From: Taeniopygia guttata
Taxonomy: Eukaryota > Chordata > Aves > Passeriformes > Estrildidae
Direction of reading: 5' to 3'
Length of the DNA stretch: 64,000 bases
NCBI RefSeq assembly: GCF_048771995.1
Contig: NC_133060.1
Coordinates: 1,669,501-1,733,500 of the forward strand
A program made the translations under genes and the position numbers. Of this stretch, positions 45,939 to 56,645 are shown one piece after another. Positions within the stretch are counted from its first letter, which is position 1; each line of letters begins with the position of its first letter. The notes below the pieces were generated by a model. The model did no database searches. It saw nothing but the letters and a program-made list of their open reading frames with translations, and was not told where the DNA came from.

Positions 45939-45980
45939 CCAATGGGAGCGCGCGGAGGGCGCGCGTCACTTGTTGCCAGG
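45939..45980 (-). promoter_or_regulatory. DMB: MHC class II X1-X2-Y promoter module of DMB
   Basis: On the gene strand CCTGGCAACAAGTG (complement of 45967-45980) fits the RFX-binding X1 box CCTAGCAACAGATG, TGACGCG (45962-45968) fits the CREB-type X2 box, and ATTGG (45939-45943) is the NF-Y-binding Y box. Exactly 23 bp separate X1 from ATTGG, the same as I recall for HLA-DRA. RFX, CREB and NF-Y bound here recruit CIITA, so DMB should be co-induced with class II genes. I do not see a clear S/W box upstream. Confidence 0.88.
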
Positions 45981-46019
45981 CAGGACTGAGGCGGCAGCGG
46001 CCGCCAGCGGGACTTGGAG

Positions 46020-48840
46020 CGAACTGGGAGAACTGGGAGGGACTGGGAGGGACTGGGAGGGACTGGGAGCACTGGGGGGGGGACTGGGAATAGATTGGGA
46101 GCGAACTGGGAGAACTGGGAGGGACTGGGAGGGAACTGGGACGGACTGGGAGGGACTGGGGGGAACTGGGAGGGAACTGGGAGGGACTGGGAGGGACTGG
46201 GGGGGGAACTGGGGGGAACTGGGAGGGACTGGGGGGAACTGGAAATGGACTGGGAGGGACTGGGAGCACTGGGAGGGACTGGGATGGACTGGGAGGGAAC
46301 TGGGACGGACTGGGGGGGACTGGGAGGGACTGGGAATGGACTGGGAGGGACTGGAAATGGACTGGGGGGAACTGGGATGGACTGGGGGGGACTGGGAGGG
46401 ACTGGGATGGACTGGGAGGGACTGGAAATGGACTGGGAGGGAACTGGGAGAACTGGGACGGACTGGGAGCACTGGGAGGGACTGGGAGGGAACTGGGAGG
46501 GACTGGGAGGGAACTGGGAGAACTGGGAGGGACTGGGAGGGAACTGGGGGAGACTGGAAATGGACTGGGAGGGACTGGGAGCACTGGGGGGGACTGGGAG
46601 GGACTGGGAGCGAACTGGGAGGGAACTGGGGGGAACTGGGATGGACTGGGAATAGATTGGGAGCGAACTGGGAGAACTGGGAGGGAACTGGGAGGGACTG
46701 GGGGAGACTGGAAATGGACTGGGGGGGACTGGGAGCACTGGGGGGGACTGGGAGGGACTGGGAGGGACTGGGAGGGACTGGGATGGACTGGGAGGGACTG
46801 GGAGGGACTGGGATGGACTGGGAGGGACTGGGAGGGAACTGGGAGGGACTGGGAGGGACTGGGAGGGACTGGGATGGACTGGGAGGGACTGGGACGGACT
46901 GGGATGGACTGGGAGGGACTGGGAGGGAACTGGGAGGGACTGGGAGGGACTGGGACGGACTGGGATGGACTGGGAGGGACTGGAAATGGACTGGGAGGGA
47001 CTGGGAGCACTGGGAGGGACTGGGAGGGACTGGGATGGACTGGGACGGACTGGGAATAGATTGGGAGCGAACTGGGAGAACTGGGAGGGACTGGGAGGGA
47101 CTGGGAATACTGGGAGTGACTGGGAGGGAACTGGGAGCACTGGGGAGAACTGGGGGGAACTGGGAGGGACTGGGAGGGAACTGGGATGGACTGGGACGGA
47201 CTGGGAATAGATTGGGAGCGAACTGGGAGAACTGGGAGTGACTGGGAGGGACTGGGAGGACTGGGAGGGACTGGGAGGGACTGGGAGGGAACTGGGGGGG
47301 CACTGGGAGGGACTGGGAGGGACTGGGAGGGACTGGGAGGGACTGGGAGAACTGGGAGGGACTGGGAGGGACTGGGAGGGACTGGGATGGGATTGGGAGC
47401 GAACTGGAAGAACTGGGAGTGACTGGGACGGACTGGGAATGACTGGGAGGGACTGGGAGAACTGGGAGGGACTGGGAGGGACTGGGAGGGACTGGAAATG
47501 GACTGGGAGGGACTGGGAGGGACTGGGAGGGACTGGGATGGACTGGGAATAGATTGGGAGCGAACTGGGAGAACTGGGAGGGACTGGGAGCACTGGGAGG
47601 GAACTGGGGGGGCACTGGGAGGGACTGGGGGGGAACTGGGAGGGACTGGGAGGGACTGGGAGGGACTGGGAGGGACTGGGAGGGAACTGGGAGGGACTGG
47701 GGGGAACTGGGGGAGACTGGAAATGGACTGGGAGGGACTGGGAGAACTGGGGGGAACTGGGAGGGAACTGGGAGGGAACTGGGAGGGAACTGGGAGGGAA
47801 CTGGGAGGGACTGGGAGGGAACTGGGAGGGACTGGGAGGGACTGGGAATAGATTGAGAGCGAACTGGGAGAACTGGGAGTGACTGGGAGGGACTGGGAGG
47901 GAACTGGGATGGACTGGGAGGGACTGGGAGGGACTGGGAGGGACTGGGAGGGACTGGGAGGGAACTGGAAATGGACTGGGAGGGACTGGGAGGGACTGGG
48001 AGGGACTGGGAGGGACTGGGAGGGAACTGGGATGGACTGGGATGGACTGGGAGGGACTGGGAGGGAACTGGGGGGAACTGGGAGCACTGGGGGGGACTGG
48101 GAGGGACTGGGAATAGATTGGGAGCGAACTGGGAGAACTGGGAGGGAACTGGGATGGACTGGGATGGACTGGGAGGGAACTGGGAGGGACTGGGATGGAC
48201 TGGGAATAAATTGGGAGCGAACTGGGAGAACTGGGAGTGACTGGGAGGGACTGGGAGGGACTGGGGGGAACTGGGGGGAACTGGGAGGGAACTGGGGGAG
48301 ACTGGAAATGGACTGGGAGAACTGGGAGAACTGGGAGTGACTGGGAGGGACTGGGAGGGACTGGGAGGGACTGGGAGGGACTGGGAGAACTGGGAGGGAC
48401 TGGGAGGGACTGGGAGCGAACTGGGAGAACTGGGAGGGACTGGGGGGGAACTGGGGGGGGACTGGGATGGACTGGGAGGGACTGGGATGGACTGGGAGCA
48501 CTGGGGGGGACTGGGAGTGACTGGAAGGGACTGGGGGGGACTGGGAGGGACTGGGAGGGACTGGGATGGACTGGGAGGGACTGGGACGGACTGGGAGGGA
48601 CTGGGAGGGACTGGGAGCACTGGGGGGGACTGGGAGGGAACTGGGGGAGACTGGAAATGGACTGGGAGGGACTGGGAGGGATTGGGAGGGACTGGGACGG
48701 ACTGGGATGGACTGGGATGGACTGGGAATGGATTGGGAGCGAACTGGGAGAACTGGGAGGGACTGGGGGGAACTGGGGGGGACTGGGAGCACTGGGAACT
48801 GTTACTGGGAGCCGTTACTGGGAGAACTGGGAGCCACCCC
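46020..48840. repeat. GGACTGGGAGG array between DMA and DMB
   Basis: About 260 copies of a 10-11 bp unit (GGGACTGGGAGG, GGAACTGGGAG, GGGATGGACT) with recurring landmarks such as ACTGGGAATAGATTGGGAGC roughly every 200-600 bp. It starts immediately upstream of the DMB X box and extends to the 3' flank of DMA. Long open frames here are artefacts. Confidence 0.94.
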
Positions 48841-48844
48841 GGGA

Positions 48845-49745
48845 CTGGGACCAGGATCAGGATTGGGATTAGAACCGGGACCAGAACCGGGATCAGGATA
48901 AAACCGGGATCAGGATCAGGACTAAAACCAGGACCAGGATCAGGATCAGGATCAGAACCTGGATCGGGACTAAAACCAGGACCAGGATCAGGACCAGGAT
49001 CAGGGATCAGAACTAAAACCAGGACCAGAACCTGGATGGGGATTGGGATCAGGGTCGAGGATCAGGATCAGGACTAAAACCAGGATCAGAATCAGAACCA
49101 GGACCAGGATCAGGATCAGAACCTGGATCGGGACTAAAACCAGGACCAGGACCAGGATCAGAACCAGGACCAGGACTAAAACCAGGATCAGGATCAGAAC
49201 CAGGATCAGGACTAAAACCAGGATCAGGATCAGAACCAGGATCAGGACTAAAACCAGGACCAGGATCAGGATCAGAACCTGGATCGGGACTAAAACCAGG
49301 ACCGGGACCAGGATCAGAACCAGGACCAGGACTAAAACCAGGACCAGGATCAGAACCTGGATCGGGACTAAAACCAGGACCAGGATCAGGACTAAAACCA
49401 GGACCAGGATCAGGATCAGGATCGGGACTAAAACCAGGACCAGGATCAGGATAAAACCAGGATCAGGATCAGAACCAGGACCAGGACTAAAACCAGGACC
49501 AGGATCAGAACCAGGACCAGGACTACAGGGTCAGGACTAAAACCAGGACCAGGATCAGGATCAGAACCAGGACCAGGACCAGGACCTGGATCAGGGCTAA
49601 AACCAGGACCAGGATCAGGATCAGGACTAAAACCAGGACCAGGAGCAGGACCAGGATCAGAACCAGGATCAGGATCAGAACCAGGACCAGGACTAAAACC
49701 AGGACCAGGACCAGAACCTGGACCAGGACTAGAACCAGGCCTGGG
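48845..49745. repeat. ACCAGGATCAGG/ACTAAAACC array downstream of DMA
   Basis: Hexamer-based repeat of AGGACC, AGGATC, AGAACC and ACTAAAACC in irregular order. It ends at the DMA polyadenylation region. The mixture of six-base words keeps one plus-strand frame open (RIRTKTRTRIR), with no other protein sign. Confidence 0.92.
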
Positions 49746-49778
49746 ACAAACGAGGACGCGGCTCTGCCAAAGCCGGGG

Positions 49779-49784
49779 TTTATT
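49779..49784 (-). terminator. DMA: DMA poly(A) signal AATAAA
   Basis: A canonical AATAAA lies about 45 bp after the stop codon on the gene strand, in unique sequence between two arrays. Cleavage would fall near 49755-49765, followed by a T-rich GTTTGTCC. The 3' UTR is therefore very short. Confidence 0.85.
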
Positions 49785-49826
49785 TCGGACAGACGCGTTT
49801 CACTCGCGGGTTCCCACGGGACGAGC

Positions 49827-49831
49827 TCAGC
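49827..49831 (-). CDS. DMA: DMA last coding exon (stop)
   Basis: After the acceptor tgttcacag the exon reads GC TGA, which completes a glycine with the last base of exon 4 and ends the protein at ARDG-stop. Only five coding bases are in this exon. The call rests on phase, acceptor quality and the AATAAA just downstream. Confidence 0.78.
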
Positions 49832-49874
49832 CTGTGAACAGAAACCCAAAATTGGGGATGGACCCACCGGGCAC

Positions 49875-50675
49875 CCCCGGATTGGGACTGGGATTGGGAC
49901 TGGGACTGGGACTGGGACTGGGACTGGGACTGGGACTGGGACTGGGACTGGGATTGGGACCGGGACTGGGATTTGGACCAGGACTGGGACTGGGACTGGG
50001 ACTGGGACCGGGACTGGGACCAGGACTAGAACCGGGATCAGGTTCGGGATCAGAACCAGGATCAGGATCGGGACCAGAACTGGGATCAGGATCAGAACCA
50101 GGATCAGGTTTAGGCCGGGTTTAGCCCTGGTTTAGGCCGGATTTAGGCCAGGTTTAGGCTGGGTTTAGGCCGGGTTTAGGCCGGGTTTAGCCCTGGTTTA
50201 GGCCAGGTTTAGGCCAGGTTTAGGCCAGGTTTAGGCCGGGTCTAGGCCGGGTTTAGGCCGGGTTTAGCCCTGGTTTAGGCCGGGTTTAGGCCAGGTTTAG
50301 GCCGGGTCTAGGCCGGGTTTAGGCTGGGTTTAGGCCGGGTTTAGGCCAGGTTTAGCCGTGGTTTAGGCCGGGTTTAGGCCGGGTTTAGGCCGGGTTTAGC
50401 CGTTGTTTAGGCCGGGTTTAGGCTGGGTTTAGGCCGGGTTTAGGCCGGGTTTAGGCCGGGTTTAGGGCGGGTTTAGGCTGGGTTTAGCCCGGGTCTAGGC
50501 CGGGTTTAGGCCGGGTTTAGGTCGGGTTTAGGCCGGGTTTAGGCCGGGTTTAGGCCGGGTTTAGGCCAGGTTTAGGCCAGGTTTAGGCAGGGTTTAGGCC
50601 AGGTTTAGGCCGGGTTTAGGCCGGGTTTAGGCCAGGTTTAGGCCGGGTTTAGGCCAGGTTTAGGCCGGGTTTAGC
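49875..50675. repeat. GGGACT hexamer and TTTAGGCCGGG arrays in DMA intron 4
   Basis: From 49880 to about 50100 the intron is a GGGACT/GGGATT/GGACC hexamer repeat. From 50100 to 50675 it is about 50 copies of an 11-12 bp unit TTTAGGCCGGG (CCCGGCCTAAA on the gene strand), which begins about 8 bp after the exon 4 donor. Confidence 0.92.
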
Positions 50676-50681
50676 CCGTAC

Positions 50682-50798
50682 CGTCGCGGGCCAGCAGGGC
50701 CAGGCCGGCCCCCAGCAGGGCCAGGACGAGCCCCAGGGCCAGCGCGGCTCCGGCCAGCGCCGTGTCCAGCTGCTCGTCCAGCGCCGCGTCCGGAGCCA
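50682..50798 (-). CDS. DMA: DMA connecting/transmembrane exon
   Basis: The exon encodes (V)APDAALDEQLDTALAGAAL, then ALGLVLALLGAGLALLARD. The start YWVAPDAALDEQ corresponds to human YWVPRNALPSDLLE. A hydrophobic segment of about 23 residues follows. The acceptor is gtgtccgcag and the donor CGACG|GTACGG. Length is 117 bp, phase 1 on both sides. The cytoplasmic tail is almost absent. Confidence 0.92.
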
Positions 50799-50824
50799 CT
50801 GCGGACACCGAGCCCGGTCACTTC

Positions 50825-52200
50825 CGGCCCCAAAAACCACCCCCAGAACCACCCAAAATAACCCCAAAAATCACCCAAAAAGAACCCCAAAGATACTCCA
50901 AGAATACCCCCAAAATCACCCAAAATAACCCCAAAAATCACCCAAAAAGAACCCCAAAGATACTCCAAGAATACCCCCAAAATCACCCAAAATAATCCCA
51001 AAAATCACCCAAAAAGAACCCCAAAGATACTCCAAGAATACCCCCAAAATCACCCAAAATAATCCCAAAAATCACCCAAAAAGAACCCCAAAGATACTCC
51101 AAGAATACCCCCAAAATCACCCAAAATAATCCTAAAAATCACCCAAAAAGAACCCCAAAGATACCCCCAAAATCACCCAAAATAATCCCAAAAATCACCC
51201 AAAAAGAACCCCAAAGATACTCCAAGAATACCCCAAAAATCACCCAAAATAACCCCAAAAATCACCCCAAAAGAACCCCAAAGATACTCCAAGAATACCC
51301 CAAAAATCACCCAAAATAACCCCAAAAATCACCCAAAAAGAACCCCAAAGATACTCCAAGAATACCCCCAAAATCACCCAAAATAATCCCAAAAATCACC
51401 CAAAAAGAACCCCAAAGATACCCCCAAAATCACCCAAAATAATCCCAAAAATCACCCAAAAAGAACCCCAAAGATACTCCAAGAATACCCCCAAAATCAC
51501 CCAAAATAATCCCCAAAATCACCCAAAAAGAACCCCAAAGATACTCCAAGAATACCCCCAAAATCACCCAAAATAATCCCAAAAATCACCCAAAAAGAAT
51601 CCCAAAGATACTCCAAGAATACCCCCAAAATCACCCAAAATAATCCTAAAAATCACCCAAAAAGAACCCCAAAGATACCCCCAAAATCACCCAAAATAAT
51701 CCCAAAAATCACCCAAAAAGAACCCCAAAGATACTCCAAGAATACCCCCAAAATCACCCAAAATAATCCTAAAAATCACCCAAAAAGAACCCCAAAGATA
51801 CCCCCAAAATCACCCAAAATAATCCCAAAAATCACCCAAAAAGAACCCCAAAGATACTCCAAGAATACCCCCAAAATCACCCAAAATAATCCCAAAAATC
51901 ACCCAAAATGAACCCCAAAGATACTCCAAGAATACCCCAAAAATCACCCAAAATAACCCCAAAAATCACCCCAAAAGAACCCCAAAGATACTCCAAGAAT
52001 ACCCCCAAAATCACCCAAAAAGAACCCCAAAGATACTCCAAGAATATCCCCAAAATCACCCAAAATAATCCCAAAAATCACCCAAAAAGAACCCCAAAGA
52101 TACTCCAAGAATACCCCCAAAATCACCCAAAATAATCCCAAAAATCACCCAAAAAGAACCCCAAAGATACTCCAAGAATACCCCCAAAATCACCCAAATA
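50825..52200. repeat. ~67-bp tandem array in DMA intron 3
   Basis: About 20 units of roughly 67 bp contain CACCCAAAAAGAACCCCAAA, then GATACTCCAAGAATACCCCC and AAAATCACCCAAAATAATCC. Some units lack the GATACTCCAAGAATA part and are about 25 bp shorter. The array abuts the acceptor region of the transmembrane exon. Confidence 0.93.
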
Positions 52201-54360
52201 TAGCCCAAAAATACCCCCAAAACCCCACAGAATTCAACCAAAAATCCCCCCAAAAACCCCAAAAATCAACCAAAAAATCCCCAAAAAAATCACCCAAAAG
52301 TCATCCAAAACCCCCAAAAAATCCCTAAAAAACCAACCAAAAAAACCCCAAAAAATACCAAAAAACCCACAAAAAAATTCCCCTAAAAAAGCCCAAAAAT
52401 CCCCTAAAAATCACCAAAAATCACCCAAAAACTCCCTAAAAAAATCCCACAAAAATCCCTCAAAAACTCACAAAAAAACCCCCAAAAGCCTCCAAAAAAC
52501 CCACAAAAAAATCCCAAAAGTCTCCAAAAAAATCCCCGAAAAATCCCCCAAAAAATTACAAAAAATCCGCAAAAAATTACCAACCCCCCCATATTCCTAA
52601 AAAACCCCCAAAAAATCCCAAAAGAATCCCCCAGAAACCCAGAATAACCCAACAAAAACTCCCCAAAAATCTCCAAAAAATCCCCAAAAAAATCACCCAA
52701 AATCACCCAAAAAAACCCCAAAAAAACCCTAAAATCACCTTAAACCCACCTGAAAACCACCCAAAAATCACTGAAAAAAACACCAGAAAATCCCCAAAAA
52801 TCCCACAAAAATCACCGGAAAAACGCCAGAAAACCCCCAAAAAAACCCCAAAAATCACCAAAAATCACCAAAAATCACCCAAAATCACCCAAAAGTCACC
52901 CAAAACCCCCAAAAATCCCTAAAATCACCTTAAACCCACCTGAAAACCACCCAAAAATCACTGAAAAAACCACCAGAAAATCCCCAAAAATCCCACAAAA
53001 ATCACCGAAAAAACGCCAAAAAATCACCGTAAAAACGCCAAAAAACCCCCAAAAAATCCCAAAAAAACCCCCAAAAAATCCCAAAAAATCCCAAAAAAAT
53101 CCCAAAAAAACCCCTAAAATCACCTTAAACCCACCTGCAAAACACCCAAAAATCACCGAAAATACCACCAGAAAATCCCCCAAAATCCCACAAAAATCAC
53201 CGTAAAACCGCCAAAAAACCCCAAAAAAACCCCAAAAAAATCCCAAAAAATCCCAAACCACCCCAAAATCACCCAAAAAACCCCAAGAAACCCTAAAACC
53301 ACCTTAAACCCACCTGAAAAACACCCAAAAATCCCTGAAAAAACCACCAGAAAATCCCCAAAAATCCCACAAAAAGTCTCCAAAAATCCCCAAAAAATCT
53401 CCAAAAAATCCCCCAAAAAATCCCCAAAAAATGCCCCAAAAAACCCTTAAAATCACCTTAAACCCACCTGAAAAACACGCAAGAATCACCGAAAAAAAGA
53501 CCAGAAAATCCCAAAAAATCCCACAAAAATCACTGAAAAAATGCCAAAAAATCACCGTAAAAACACCAAAAAACCTCCAAAAAACCTCCAAAAAATCCCA
53601 AAAAACCCCAAATCACCCCAAAATCACCCAAAAAAACCCTAAAATCACCTTAAACCCACCTGAAAACCACCCAAAAATCACTGAAAAAAACACCAGAAAA
53701 TCCCCAAAAATCCCACAAAAATCACCGTAAAAACGCCAAAAAACCTCCAAAAAAACCCCAAAAAATCAGCAAAAATCACCAAAAATCACCCAAAATCACC
53801 CAAAAAAAATCCTAAAATCACGTTAAACCCTCCTGAAAAACACCCAAAAATCACTGAAAAAACACCAAAAAATCCCCAAAAATCCCACAAAAACTCCCCA
53901 AAAATCCCACAAAAACTCCCCAAAAATCCCACAAAAATCTCCACAAAATCCCCCAAAAAATGACCAAAATCACCAAAAATCACCCAAAAAACCCCCAAAA
54001 AACCCCTAAAATCACCTTAAACCCACCTAAAAAACACCCCAAAATCACCGAAAAAACCACCAGAAAATCCCAAAAAATCACCGTAAAAACGCCAAAAAAC
54101 CTCCAAAAAAACCCCAAAAAATCCCAAAAAATCCCAAATCACCCCAAAATTACCCAAAAAACACCCTAAAATCACGTTAAACCCACCTAAAAACACCCCA
54201 AAATCACCGAAAAAACCACCAGAAAATCCCCAAAAATCCCACAAAAATCACCGAAAAAACACCAAAAAATCACCAAAAAAACCCCAAAAAACCCCCAAAA
54301 AACCCCAAAAAATCTCCAAAAAACCCCAAAAATTCCCAAAAAACCCCAAATCACCCCAAA
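52201..54360. repeat. Degenerate CCCCAAAAATCCC repeat with donor-like motif in DMA intron 3
   Basis: C/A-rich low-complexity sequence with blocks of about 150-190 bp that recur, each marked by ACCTTAAACCCACCTGAAAA. On the gene strand this mark reads TTTTCAGGTGGGTTTAAGGT, which contains the 5'-splice-like CAG|GTGGGT. About nine copies lie between 52735 and 54190. Confidence 0.88.
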
Positions 54361-54374
54361 ACCCCCCCGCCCAC

Positions 54375-54656
54375 CCCAGTAGGCCACGGCGGTGGCGTTG
54401 TCGCGGCCGGAGGTGACCACGCAGGCGTGGGTGGCGCCGGACGTGGGGCGGACGGAGATTCGGGAGAAGCGGACGAAGGTCAGGTCGGCGGCCGGAACGA
54501 ACGGACCCAGAGTGACCCCGGAGGTCACCGCGGCTCCGGCCACCGTCCAGCCGATGTCCAGCGATGGTGGGAAGATGTTCTCCACCAGGCACACCAGAGT
54601 GGTGGGTTCTCCAGGAGATGGAGGTTCCAACGGGAACACCGAGACTGACGGGATGG
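54375..54656 (-). CDS. DMA: DMA alpha-2 Ig C1 domain exon
   Basis: The exon encodes AIPSVSVFPLEPP, then TTLVCLVENIFPPSLDIGW, and ends THACVVTSGRDNATAVAYW. The Ig cysteines and tryptophan match HLA-DMA (NTLVCFVSNLFPPMLTVNW, FSCIVTH, AIAYW). RDNAT is an N-glycosylation sequon. Length is 282 bp, the usual size, phase 1 on both sides. The acceptor is cccctcag and the donor TGGG|GTGGGC. Its first ~85 bases and acceptor are repeated six times in the upstream intron. Confidence 0.95.
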
Positions 54657-54727
54657 CTGAGGGGAAAATCAGAAAAAATGAGAAAAATGGGAAAAAATGG
54701 ACAAATCTGGTTGGAAAAGTTGGGTTG

Positions 54728-54820
54728 GAAGATGTTCTCCACCAGGCACACCAGAGTGGTGGGTTCTCCCAGGGATGGAGGTTCCAACGGGAACACCGAG
54801 ACCGATGGGATGGCTGAGGG
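54728..54820 (-). repeat. DMA exon 3 head copy 1
   Basis: Acceptor cccctcag plus about 85 exon bases (exon-like start 54813), codons for AIPSVSVFPLEPP and TTLVCLVENIF, then array. It is the copy nearest the true exon and 157 bp from it, so out of frame with it. Confidence 0.93.
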
Positions 54821-54874
54821 GAAAAATGGGAAAAAATGGGAGAAAATGGTGAAATGTGGATGGGAAAGTTGGGT

Positions 54875-54970
54875 TGGAAGATGTTCTCCACCAGGCACAG
54901 CAGCGTGGTGGGTTCTCCTGGAGATGGAGGTTCCAACGGGAACACCGAGACGGACGGGATGGCTGAGGGG
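54875..54970 (-). repeat. DMA exon 3 head copy 2
   Basis: Same segment with exon-like start 54962. It has the variant TTLLCLV in place of TTLVCLV. It lies 306 bp from the true exon start, an exact multiple of three, and the frame between them is open. Confidence 0.93.
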
Positions 54971-55040
54971 AAAAATGGGAAAATTGGGGAAAAATGGGAT
55001 AAAAATGGGGAAAAGTGGGATAAAATATGGATGGGAAGGT

Positions 55041-55138
55041 TGGAAGATGTTCTCCACCAGGCACACCAGAGTGGTGGGTTCTCCTGGGGATGGAGGTTCC
55101 AACGGGAACACCGAGACTGATGGGATGGCTGAGGGGAA
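55041..55138 (-). repeat. DMA exon 3 head copy 3
   Basis: Same segment, exon-like start 55128, TTLVC variant, intact acceptor. Confidence 0.93.
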
Positions 55139-55308
55139 AATCGGGAAAATTGGGAAAAATGGGATAAAATGGGGAAAAATGGAAAAAAATGGGGGAAAAT
55201 GGGGAAAAATGGGAAAAAAATGGGAAAAAATGGGAAAAATTGGGAAAAAATGGGGAAAAATGGGAAAAAATGGGGAAAAAATGGAGAAATGAGGATGGGA
55301 AAGTTGGG

Positions 55309-55408
55309 TTGGAAGATGTTCTCCACCAGGCACAGCAGCGTGGTGGGTTCTCCTGGAGATGGAGGTTCCAACGGGAACACCGAGATTGATGGGATGGCTG
55401 AGGGGAAA
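55309..55408 (-). repeat. DMA exon 3 head copy 4
   Basis: Same segment, exon-like start 55397, TTLLC variant, intact acceptor (ttttcccctcag). Confidence 0.93.
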
Positions 55409-55541
55409 ATTGGGGAAAAATGAGAAAAAATGGGAAAAAATGGGAAAAAATGGGGAAAAATGGGAAAAAATGGGAAAAAATGGGATAAAAATGGGATAAA
55501 AATGGAGAAAAACTGGAGAAATGAGGATGGGAACGTTGGGT

Positions 55542-55638
55542 TGGAAGATGTTCTCCACCAGGCACAGCAGCGTGGTGGGTTCTCCTGGAGATGGAGGTTC
55601 CAACGGGAACACCGAGATGGACGGGATGGCTGAGGGGA
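55542..55638 (-). repeat. DMA exon 3 head copy 5
   Basis: Same segment, exon-like start 55629, TTLLC variant, intact acceptor. Confidence 0.93.
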
Positions 55639-55710
55639 AAATGGGAAAAAATGGGAAAAATTGGGATAAAAATGGGAGAAAATGGAGGAATGAGGATGGG
55701 AAAGTTGGGT

Positions 55711-55807
55711 TGGAAGATGTTCTCCACCAGGCACACCAGAGTGGTGGGTTCTCCTGGGGATGGAGGTTCCAACGGGAACACCGAGACTGATGGGATGGCT
55801 GAGGGGA
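55711..55807 (-). repeat. DMA exon 3 head copy 6
   Basis: Same segment, exon-like start 55798, TTLVC variant, intact acceptor. It is the copy first met by the splicing machinery on the transcript. Confidence 0.93.
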
Positions 55808-56645
55808 AAATGGGAAAATTGGGAAAAAATGGGAGAAAATGGCAAAAAATTGAGGAAAAAAATTGGAATAATTGGGAAAAAATGGGAATAATTGGGGAAA
55901 AAGTGGGAAAAAATGGGAATAATTGGGAAACAAATGGGTAAAAATGGGAAAAAATGGGGGAAAATGGGAATAATTGGGAAAAAATGGGAAAAAATGGGAA
56001 AAAATGGGAAAAAATGGGAAAAAATGGGAATAATTGGGAAAAATTGGGAAAAAATGGGGAAAATGGGGAAAATTGGGGAAAAATGGGGAAAATGGCGAAA
56101 AATTGGGAAAAAATGGGGAAAAATGGGAAAAAATGTGAAAAACTGCGAGAAAATGGGAAAAATGGGGAAAATGGGAAAAAAATGGGAAAAAATTGGGAAA
56201 ATTGGGAAAAAATAGGAAAAATGGGAAAAAATGGGGAAAAATGGGAAAAAATTGGGAAAAAAATGGAGTAAAAATGGGAAAAAATGGGAAAAAATGGGAA
56301 TAATTTGGAAAAATGGGGAAAATTTGGGAAAAATAGGAAAAATGGGGAAAATGAGAAAAAATGGGAAAAAATGGGAAAAATGGGAAAAAATTGGAATAAT
56401 TGGTAAAAATGGGGAAAATTGGGGGAAAAAATGGGAAAAAATGGGGAAAAATGGGGAAAAATGGGGAAAAATGGGGAAAAATGGGAAAAATGGGGAAAAA
56501 TGGGGAAAAAATGGGGAAAATGGGAAAAATGGGAAAAAATGGGAAAAAAATGGAGATAATGGGAAAAATGGAAAAAATGGGAATGGAAAAATTTGAAAAA
56601 TGGGAAAATGGGATTGAGAAAAGTGGGAGAAATGGGTAAAAAATG

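Larger units (their letters stand above)
21741..45980 (-). other. DMB: MHC class II DM beta chain gene (complete, promoter to stop)
   Basis: This is a complete DMB gene. With DM alpha it forms the endosomal DM heterodimer, which catalyses CLIP release and peptide exchange on classical class II molecules. The six-exon model (43, 288, 324, 108, 33 and 11 coding bp, all junctions phase 1) gives 268 residues; HLA-DMB has 263. Order: short signal peptide, beta-1 domain, Ig C1 beta-2 domain, connecting/transmembrane segment, tail with a YSPL sorting motif. The residues APFVLQVASSC after the signal match HLA-DMB GGFVAHVESTC, and LTCYAWAFSPADITLTW matches its Ig core. Oddities are an expanded Ig loop, a duplicated tail exon, and introns made wholly of minisatellite. 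The direct DMA-to-DMB order resembles the chicken MHC-B region. A single DMB copy is seen here, whereas chicken has two. Confidence 0.93.
54657..56645. repeat. GGGAAAAAATG array with embedded exon-head copies in DMA intron 2
   Basis: Units of 10-11 bp (ATGGGAAAAA, ATTGGGAAAA, ATGGGGAAAA) surround six exon-head copies between 54728 and 55807 and continue alone to 56645. Outside the copies the plus strand almost lacks AC, so the transcript strand almost lacks GT and offers practically no 5' splice sites. Confidence 0.92.

Noticed and set aside
45092-48792. Frames resembling proline/serine-rich proteins upstream of DMB.
   Set aside because: They are an array of GGACTGGGAGG units in intergenic DNA, open on both strands and crossing the promoter.
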